Shown here: piece after piece, positions 25,425-64,000 of the stretch
How positions within the stretch are numbered: the stretch's first letter is position 1
Layout of the letters: each line of letters starts with the position of its first letter
Source: Isoperla grammatica
Lineage: Eukaryota; Arthropoda; Insecta; Plecoptera; Perlodidae
Reading direction: 5' to 3'
Length of the DNA: 64,000 nucleotides
Assembly (NCBI GenBank): GCA_945910005.1
Contig: OX246743.1
Span: 4,310,018-4,374,017, forward strand
Notes under the pieces: generated by a model
Seen by the model: the letters and a program-made list of their open reading frames with translations, nothing else
Database searches by the model: none
What the model was told of the DNA's origin: nothing
Made by a program: the position numbers and the translations under genes

Positions 25425-25910
25425 CATATTTTTAGTTCTCTCATCTCAAGATTGCTTGAAAATCTGAGTTTACAGCGCCCTGTTTAGTTTAGTTTAGTTT
25501 AGTTTATTTATTTCTTCCTTTGGCCAGATACATAGATCTAAAATTGGAAATATCAATTGTACATAAAATGTAAACATAACATATAGTAAAATACAAGTAT
25601 AAAACATATAGTAAAGTACATTGTCTTAATCTATACTGTAAGCTACACCAAATTCTTCGAATCATTCCACACACTGTGTTTTGGTAAGTCCTACAGACTG
25701 AATGATAAATGTACCTGACATTCTACTAAGCATGGTTGCTATTTGTATTGAATTTTTATTACTAATTATGGATTTTATAATCAAACTAAGTACCCTACTT
25801 ATCATAATATTGTAGATATCATTCAGTCTGTAGGGCTAACCAAACTACAGCGCGCTGTAAGCTCAGATTTTTTATTTCGTGAAGCATTCTTGAGGTATAA
25901 TTAAAAGCAT
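25425..25910. mobile_element. Inverted-repeat element split by a LINE tail
   Basis: The outer arms pair (AATCTGAGTTTACAGCGCCC with AATCTGAGCTTACAGCGCGC; TCCTACAGACTGAATGAT with its complement at 25818). The left arm is interrupted at 25481-25672 by sequence whose reverse complement ends in (TAAAC)n after CTGGCCAAAGGAAGAAATAA, probably a LINE 3' end. A related end recurs at 44439-44540. Confidence 0.6.
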
Positions 25911-26157
25911 GAAAATGTTTTGTGATTTTTATATTGAGGTATCCAAATGTGAAGAGTGATGACGTGATTTGTGAAAAGACACGAATATTGTACAACACAT
26001 AGAAACATATCTTGGATCGTAGATATCGCAGTCACCACATGAAATAATTGTTGTTGTCTATGTAATGTCCAACTAGAATTCAAGTTGATATTATTTTGGG
26101 ATGGATGGAGAACTTCTTGAAGTCTTCATTCTCCTTAGTTCAAAAATTGTATTTATT

Positions 26158-26445
<288 letters not shown>

Positions 26446-26532
26446 TTGCTCTGAATGATAACTCTTATTTTCAGAACCTCCAATTCCACAAGTCAGCAGT
26501 ATTGGTGCAGCTATTTGTGTCTGTTGTAACCT

Positions 26533-27157
26533 CACCAGTTAGTCTTGAGGGTAGTGTTAACAGTCCATACGACTTTCCGAGGAACAGCCTAGGTTAGTAT
26601 AATGTCACATCACCAGTTAGTCTTGAGGGTAGTGTTAACAGTCCATACGACTTTCCGAGGAACAGCCTAGGTTAGTATAATGTCACATCACCAGTTAGTC
26701 TTGAGGGTAGTGTTAACAGTCCATACGACTTTCCGAGGAACAGCCTAGGTTAGTATAATGTCACATCACCAGTTAGTCTTGAGGGTAGTGTTAACAGTCC
26801 ATACGACTTTCCGAGGAACAGCCTAGGTTAGTATAATGTCACATCACCAGTTAGTCTTGAGGGTAGTGTTAACAGTCCATACGACTTTCCGAGGAACAGC
26901 CAAGGTTAGTATAATGTCACATCACCAGTTAGTCTTGAGGGTAGTGTTAACAGTCCATACGACTTTCCGAGGAACAGCCTAGGTTAGTATAATGTCACAT
27001 CACCAGTTAGTCTTGAGGGTAGTGTTAACAGTCCATACGACTTTCCGAGGAACAGCCTAGGTTAGTATAATGTCACATCACCAGTTAGTCTTGAGGGTAG
27101 TGTTAACAGTCCATACGACTTTCCGAGGAACAGCCTAGGTTAGTAATGTCACCTCAC
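26533..27157. repeat. 78-bp minisatellite B (8 units)
   Basis: Units start at 26533 and every 78 bp after (CACCAGTTAGTCTTGAGGG). Each has an acceptor-like CACCAG|TTAGTC and a donor-like CCTAG|GTTAGT around a ~52-nt segment, so each unit looks like a small exon with its short flanks. It is unrelated in sequence to minisatellite A despite the identical period. It ends 337 bp before the APMAP-like start codon. Confidence 0.95.
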
Positions 27158-27493
27158 CCTCTCTACCTACTCCAATACCCCGGTGAATGAATTGTAATCA
27201 TGTTACATAGGAGACCAGCCCAAGAACAATATCAATGCCCTTCTTCACTGGGTATGATCTAGGTATTAGGTAAGTTGGAATAGTAAGTTGGTTATGAATT
27301 GAGCTTGAAGTGTGACTCAATCCTAGCACTCACCTTGTGACTGAGAAATAGATACATTATCTCATGAAGGTTGAACGTTAAGCTTATTTCTAAAATGACG
27401 CGCCATTGTCAATAAATAGGAACACATTGAACAATAATTATCCTACGACTCTATTGTAAAGCGTTGGGTTGATGATTTATTCCAGATACCGAT

Positions 27494-45116
<17,623 letters not shown>

Positions 45117-45304
45117 TACTGAAACATTGGCCTGTACTTGTCTGTTAAACACATTAGGTTTGTTTGTTTTATCTACAATTACTTACACTTTATACTAGTG
45201 TATTCTCATTCGCTTTAAGAGGCGTTTGGGTATAGCTTAGTATAGGGCGTTCGTTTTAACTCAGTGCTACACTTTGTGTATAGTCGCGTTGCGTTAACTT
45301 GCAA

Positions 45305-45605
45305 GGTGTTGTCGTCACGGATTACGTAATAGTGAAGTGACGCGTGTGACAACTACCAACCTAAATCAAATTGCATCCCGTTCTCCTGCCTCAGTTATTG
45401 TAGTGATAATATCGCCCGCATGTTGTCAGACGTGGTGGGATCGCATTCCATTCACGGTTGGTGCAGTCAATACAGTGGACAATAACAATGCAGCTATCGG
45501 GCAATTTCGAGTTGAATACCGTTGAAATAGACCGTGTGGAGCGACTGTCTCAGCTCAGAATTTTAGGGGACACCTTGCTTCTTACGGCGTCGCCAGCATA
45601 ACACT
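45305..45605. repeat. Dispersed repeat R2, copy 1 (uninterrupted)
   Basis: AGGTGTTGTCGTCACGGATT through ACCGTTGAAATAGACCGTGT to GGGGACACCTTGCTTCTTAC; colinear with 52553-53240. It preserves the empty site (GTTGAAAT at 45521-45528) of the MITE inserted in copy 2. Confidence 0.85.
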
Positions 45606-47011
45606 TTCTACAACTGTTTTTTGCTCATGCAGCTAGTATAGTGTAATAACTTATGCGCCAAACATTATTGTTTCAGTTCAAAATAATAAGATCATTTATC
45701 ATGAAAAACGCATTCTTTTTCCACCGATGGTAAAACCGTAGACCTTTCATAATAAATTAACGCATTTAAAATAGTAAGTAAATGTATATTGGGCTTCTTT
45801 TGGACTATATACGGAAATAATGTGAGCATGCATACATAACCTCAAAATGTAAGTAGGTCAGTGTAAAACTTAGTGTAAAGTGAAGATAAAAAGCGTTTTC
45901 TTATTCTGGGTGACGCGCAGCAAAATCAAGTGTAAAAGCCTACAATTGGCCTACACTAACTTACACGTTACACTACACTACGCATGTAAAACAAACAAAC
46001 CTATTAGTATTTACAATGCTTAGCCGCGTGTAATTTACATTTTTAATTAGAAATCTAAAACGATCTTTAATATATCATTTGTAGTGAGCGCCACAAAAAC
46101 AAAAATCCTTCCAATTTATTTTATAAAATGTTGTTTAAAAAAGAGGGTAAGCTACAAAATAGTTTGATTGGAAAATGGCTATGTCATAGATAACTAACTA
46201 TGCACATTTAGGCCTAAAAGCCGTAATCGGCGGTTATGTATTTCATATTCAAAATATGCGTATTTTGGAAATCTTGAGTAAAACAAAATATGTTAAAAGA
46301 CAAAAAATATTCATAAAATAAATAATAAATAATATGTTCATTCTGATAAAGCGAAACGTTTTCATAAACAACCAGATGAAATTTTATCTATAATAAATGG
46401 GTAATCATAACAGGATAACTCTGGAAGAAAACATTTCACTAAGGCTCAGTTTCACCAAACTTTACTCACTAGATTAGATTCTCAGAACCAACATGGCGGC
46501 TCGTGAAATGTACATCCGCATTTCAGTTTAATGATAAATGATTGTTGATTGGAGATTAATAAACTTTTGTTAATTCAGACCTAAGATTTGTTGAACTTTG
46601 TTTGTAATAGTTTGTTTTTTATACAAAGTGTTTTAATTGTTAAATATACTATCCGTTCCATGTATCTTTGTCTGTTTGATATTAATTTTTTGCCCACTGC
46701 TTGTGATATAGTTCCTCACTTCTGTTGGTTTCCGTTGTCTCAGGTAAAGGCTGGGACATACGATTTAGGGTTTAACGCGTAGTCGTAAAGTTGGATCATA
46801 GGAAACACGTACTGGCGTTCACACAAAGTTTTAGTTTTAAGACGTTGTTTTCATTGTTGTTTTTAAAACTACGTCTTAAAACCTTATGCATTACGTCTTC
46901 AAAATCTGTGTGGACCAGCTTTTAGTCTCACAGTCCCACGTTGGACCTGGGTTAGAATATTATGTCTAAAGCAGGGCTGGCCGAGAATACCCTGATCCCT
47001 TGCTCATCACT
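45606..47011. other. Intergenic, mostly unassigned
   Basis: An imperfect hairpin at about 46827-46885 (AAGTTTTAGTTTTAAGACGT / ACGTCTTAAAACCTT) may be a small MITE. No gene supported between the two convergent gene ends. Confidence 0.4.
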
Positions 47012-47484
<473 letters not shown>

Positions 47485-47937
47485 GACGCAATTGTTTAGA
47501 CATAATCCATGTATATTTTCAAATTATAGTACAGATATTGATAATTGTAACAACAGAAGGCAATGACATACAACTAGTAAGTTAAAGGTTTTTATTGATA
47601 GCTTGAGATCGCTTCAATATATTGAAAATAGTGATTCACACCAAAGAGTCGGGTTCAAACCAACAAAATGACGGACTTGAAACTCTCAACAACGAAATAA
47701 TGGTTATGACTGTCGCTTTTTTAATTAATTAATTATAACATTTTCAATTGATTAAAGAATAATCGTAAAAATGACACTATTTTAATTTATTTAGATGAAT
47801 CGTTTAGCTGATAAAAAACTAAATCGTCGGTATATTTCCCTTTATCAATATCTTCAAGATATCATTGAAACAGTGTTTTCAATATTGCGAGCTACTCGGT
47901 GGATGGGATATTCAATGTATCGAGGTGAGGTGGGACG
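47485..47937. other. Region downstream of the trypsin stop codon
   Basis: Must hold the 3' UTR on the minus strand; no clear AATAAA was fixed. No repeat recognised. Confidence 0.35.
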
Positions 47938-60021
<12,084 letters not shown>

Positions 60022-60032
60022 GGCTAGTGAGT

Positions 60033-60061
60033 ACTGAGTGATGCGTCACTCCCGTTATATA
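60033..60061 (-). promoter_or_regulatory. Core promoter of the trypsin gene
   Basis: On the minus strand TATATAA (60061-60055) is followed about 26 nt later by TCAGT (60037-60033), the arthropod initiator. The 5' UTR would be about 14 nt before the ATG at 60021. Confidence 0.78.
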
Positions 60062-60335
60062 CACCTATCACACTATCACACCAAGATACCCCAGGACACG
60101 CACGATTTGCGACACTTCGCGATTGTTGCAACTACGTTGGGACATTTGATATTGTTTCAACATAACGAATCAGTTTTATTAAAACATAAGAATAAAAATA
60201 AGAATCAAGATAAACTTTTCTCTGATATGGCTGGAACAATGTCTATGGATGAAAAAATAGTTGTTTTCCAAACAACGATGATATTGTGGGACGGGAAGAA
60301 GGTTGTTTGGTTCTCTTTAGTCCCGAAGAGGGAGA
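60062..60335. other. Region upstream of the trypsin gene
   Basis: No specific factor sites are claimed. An open frame across it on the plus strand has no domain. Confidence 0.35.
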
Positions 60336-60425
60336 TACGAAGGGAACAACAATAATAAAAGTAATAATTTTAAGATTAATAATTAATCTTTAAATTATTA
60401 CTTTTATTATTGTTGTTCCCTTCGT
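60336..60425. repeat. 90-bp near-perfect palindrome
   Basis: Arms of about 44 bp (TACGAAGGGAACAACAATAA, then AAAGTAATAATTT and AAGATTAAT) with almost no spacer. It lies about 310 bp upstream of the trypsin start, followed by short CATCGTACACATA repeats. Confidence 0.9.
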
Positions 60426-60595
60426 ACACACATACATCGTACATCGTACACATACATCGTACACACACATCGTACATACAATTATTGTATCCACAAAATA
60501 TTATATTGTTCATCGAAAGCTCTATGATTGATATAAGATTGACATCCACCGAGCAAAATTATATATCAAGATGCAATGCAATATTGTTAAACACA

Positions 60596-62277
60596 CATAG
60601 GCGTGCGCAGGTGGGGGGGGGGGCAAGGGGGGGCAGCGGCCCCCCCATTAGGATAGGCGAGATTTCTTTTTTTAAATAGAATTTGGCCCAGGGTATACTA
60701 TATACGCCTGCCGATCGTTAAAGACGATAAGAACACCTATATAAGGGAGCTTGCAATAACGTCATTTCCGGTATCGCACGGTAGCCATGAGGTACTCTGT
60801 AAGTGTAAACATTTGTTTACGTTCTTCCAAAACCGCATTGTTGCAATATTGCAGATGTCCTTTGACTGACACATCAACGTTTTCAAACAAAGGTTCCGTA
60901 TTTTTTGAAGACAATAATTTGCATGTGTTATAATTTTCTTGAACTTATACCTGCACACATCAATCTATACGGCTTGAAACTGTGATATTTCCTGGATAAC
61001 CTATGTGTCTTCTATTGACATAACAAATGTAAACAAGCAATGTGTACCTCATAATGGCCGCCACGTTACGTCTATTGAAAGCTACCTCAGATCAACTTTG
61101 GCCTAGTTCAGTTGAACAACACTAACACCAACTTTGAACTGAAAAATCCACTGCATGAAGAGTGAAATGTTTTATTGATAATGTGTTGCTTTATACGTCG
61201 ATTTACAGATAGTTTCATTAATGATGTGAAACAAGATACACATTTAAATCCCATTTGCGAGCAATTGTATCCTGTTAATGACTAATATGAAGGATATTGA
61301 AGAAAGATTTTCTCAGATTGGTAATAAATGTCAAAGATATGTACAGTCAATTGTTTAGCCATTGCCTACTGGATAACTTGTACTCTGCCTGTGCATAGTA
61401 CGTACAGAAGGCAGTGACAGAACTGCTTTGGAGATTATCATCACAAATCTGAACGGTGGGCATCGAGGGTTCTATCCAACAATGCATTTGCAGTTTTTGT
61501 TTAATCATTTTAACATCAAAATACATCTGTACCATGAGTAAACAAACATGTATACCAATCTTTACATGGATAGTTTTAAACTTCATGGTATTACAAAAGG
61601 CAATAAGTGGCATTGTGAGAAATTATTTCCATCTCTCTGTAAACAATAAACATGCAGTGACATTTAAGTATCCAAAACAACAAAAATGCGAGATATGTGA
61701 GAAATTAAATAGGTACAAGTTATTATTTTTGTCAAATTGGTAACATTCAGGTTCAAGCTGAACTCGACAAAAGTCAATACTGGTGAAACTGGCCCTAAAT
61801 ATATTCCTCAAACTGTCACTGTTGCTCCAACTGCCTTGCCCGTTTGACCCGGGAAAGTATAGGTCCAGAATAATGCCTGTCGTAATGGGCGACAAAAATG
61901 CTGACGCCTGACAATGATTCTAATTTTGCCTGAAGTCCTAGATTGGAATGACGTGGGAATCAGCTGACCGGCCTCAATATCAACTGTTGCCTTACCGCCA
62001 AGATTTTAGCTGTGGGACTGACCACTTCCTTCACTTTGTAATAATGATATCACTAATATCCACAAATAATTGTGTGAAATTAACCCATTGAATAAACAAC
62101 CTGTACTCCTCCTAATACGTTCAAAAACAAGTTTAAAAATGCATGTCTTTTAAAAATCTCCTGCGGAGCTTTTTGTGGGGGGCATCCCCCCCACACCCCC
62201 CATTGGCGCCGCCGTGAAGTACTTTCATTGGGAATTTATTGTGCCCCCTCATTGATCAACCTCTGCGCACGCCTATG
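60596..62277. mobile_element. Non-autonomous hAT element, 1682 bp
   Basis: The ends CATAGGCGTGCGCAGG and CATAGGCGTGCGCAGAGG (from the right) are flanked by a perfect 8-bp duplication TAAACACA (60588-60595 and 62278-62285). G-rich subterminal tracts at both ends (60610-60655; complement at 62175-62205). Interior open frames carry no transposase motif. CCTATATAAGGGAG near 60736 may be a TATA box. A weak inverted pair (GCCATGAGGTAC / GTACCTCATAATGGC) may be a nested element. Confidence 0.9.
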
Positions 62278-62285
62278 TAAACACA

Positions 62286-64000
62286 TGTAGGATAGGACGT
62301 ACAGTTTTAAACGAAGAATATAATGAAGACTTTATGACATTCTCTAGTCATAGGAGGGTGAATGCTGAGATATGAACTACAGATTGGCGATAACTGCATT
62401 TACATCGCCTGTCTACAGTTTGGTTCGGGAACAATCATAAAGCATGTTATTAATACATGTATAATAATATTATACTAGTAAAACGGTCCGCGTTGCCAGA
62501 TGAGCGATTTTTTTTTCAATAAATAAAAAACTCATTATTACTCTTACAAAATAAACGATACCTTTATAATAAATATATAATTTTTGTACAAGATAGTGGT
62601 TCAAGTTACAACCTTAGAATTTATGTATTTTCGTTTTTGATATGTTACTTATAATTTTATCGAAATATTATTTTAATCCGTTACGAAATTTTATTTAAAT
62701 AAATCAAAACCTTCAAGTTGATTTTTCAATGGATTTCCGCATAATTTCATTCGACAGTGGTCTACTCAATAGGCTCTAATTCATACACTATCATAGTGTA
62801 CCCCTTGGCTTCCTACCTTGTGACAAGCCCTCTCACTGACCTGCTTGCCACTCTCTATCTGGTGCGCTCTGTCTTGCATGGATATAGGCCTCCGACGTAG
62901 ACTGTGGTACGCTCTAGCGGCGAAAAAGTGCCCTTTTGAGTGTGTAACTCCCAAGGTCTACTGGATTCACTCTCGCGCGCGCTGCGCGCACGCTACAAGC
63001 GATCTAGTAGACCTTGTGTAACTCCGAGGCTCCCACGCATCAAGATGGCTACTTTACAGATAAATTAAACTATGTGTTGTGTCGTAAGATGCTCGTGTTC
63101 GCCAGCAAGAAATGAAACAATATCCATGTATGCATTTCCAAATGAAAAACAGCAAAAGAACAGTAGACAACAGTGGATTTAAGCTGTTAAAAGAATCATA
63201 CTTGACTCACTGCATCAACACTTTGTTTACATTTTCTGGTCACGTCATTGCAGTGGCTGGAGCCTAGTCCTAACCAATAAACCTTTTGTAAATAATTAGT
63301 AGACAAATGTCCTTTGAAGTAAACATTGTAAAAATACAAAATTACATATTGCTAAAGAATTAAGCCCTATTCCCGATCTTGGTTAACTTTTTTTAGGCCT
63401 ACGCCATGAACATTAATAACAGCTGTCAGAATTCCTACTTCATCTAGGCCAAATCTAGGCGTAGGCCTAGGCTAGCAAACAGTTTGTTGGCGGGAAGAAG
63501 ATTTACGCAGGCCTACATGATAGTCCTACATGATAGTCCATCATACCTTCCAGTTCCCACACTATCAATATTGCCAAGGTGGTGTGGTTCTCTCATAGGC
63601 TCGTGTAACATGTATGTACTGCCATGAAGCATGGACCTAGTGTAGGGTACGGTGAGTCAAGATTTGGTTGAGAAAGCCTGGGTCGTCACCCAATAGAAAA
63701 ATGTTCTTAGAAAGATGGAGAAGTTTTTCTGTTGGCCTACTAGGGCCTATCCTGTATTTTGTATTAAGAATTACAGGTTTGGTTACTTTTGGTGTTCAAG
63801 TGTCCTAATTTTACTAAACAAAGTGTAGGCCTACACATCAAAGGTCTAGGCCTACCCGTCATGCATTATGAAGTCATAATGGTTACATTCTAAATTGATC
63901 TGACAGGTGACTTTGTGACTGTCTATGTCTTTGGATTTGAAGTAGGCCTAGGCTAGGAGCTATATTACATTTGATACATGGAAATATAAGCCTAAACCCT
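62286..64000. other. Intergenic; AGGCCTA-rich end
   Basis: No gene supported. From about 63390 onward the motif (T)AGGCCTA(C/G) recurs at high density (near 63398, 63460, 63510, 63735, 63826, 63850 and 63943). Confidence 0.5.
62952..63016. mobile_element. 65-bp inverted-repeat insert with 9-bp direct repeats
   Basis: CAAGGTCTACT at the left and its complement at the right, with a CGCGCGCGCTGCGCGC centre, flanked by TGTAACTCC on both sides (62943-62951, 63017-63025). Confidence 0.55.

Noticed and set aside
26533..27157. CRISPR array
   Set aside because: Whole 78-bp unit is repeated with no unique spacers.
60038..60355. Plus-strand 105-codon frame upstream of the trypsin gene
   Set aside because: Overlaps the trypsin promoter and one arm of the palindrome; no recognisable domain.
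61456..61743. Open frame in the hAT element as a transposase remnant
   Set aside because: No hAT dimerisation or DDE motif is visible in any frame.

Overview
The window is eukaryotic nuclear DNA: AT-rich, gene-poor, with split genes and a very high load of transposon debris, microsatellites and minisatellites. An arthropod, most likely an insect, fits best. The grounds are a small AAPA/SAPAVAY-type cuticular protein with an intron inside its signal peptide, a trypsin-like protease with an arthropod TATA + TCAGT promoter, and an insect-type APMAP/hemomucin-like protein. I cannot fix the order; a hemipteran is only a guess.

Three protein genes can be rebuilt exon by exon. (1) 5889-7568 (+) is a two-exon cuticular protein of 99 aa, with TATA/initiator and poly-A signal. 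(2) 27494-45116 (+) is an APMAP-like / strictosidine-synthase-like membrane protein: six coding exons, all junctions in phase, 412 aa, possibly with 5' untranslated exons upstream. (3) 60021-47938 (-) is a trypsin: six exons, 251 aa, complete catalytic triad, one GC-AG intron. A Tc1/mariner-superfamily transposase of DD82E spacing, broken by one frameshift, sits in the last intron of the trypsin gene. The genes do not form an operon or shared pathway.

Layout: 1-5.8 kb is simple repeats, including a 1.85-kb (TTTA)n. 5.8-7.7 kb is the cuticle gene. 9.4-20 kb is transposon-derived, with a 3.7-kb element with ~0.8-kb inverted arms and a five-copy tandem array of one element. 20.3-27.2 kb has two unrelated 78-bp minisatellites, one split by a hAT element. 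27.5-45.1 kb is the APMAP-like gene, with foldback-type elements in and around its introns. 45.3-60.1 kb is the trypsin gene with many nested insertions. 60.6-62.3 kb is a hAT element. 62.3-64 kb has no recognised gene.

The strongest oddity is that most APMAP-like exons lie beside tandem copies of themselves together with a splice site and adjoining intron. This is seen at coding exons 1 (12 copies), 4, 5 and 6, at the acceptor of exon 3, and perhaps at two upstream untranslated exons. The other two genes show nothing similar. This is either a real exon-centred duplication process or an assembly artefact, and is the first thing to check. A second oddity is that two MITEs of one family each begin exactly 11 nt downstream of a 5' splice site, in two different genes.
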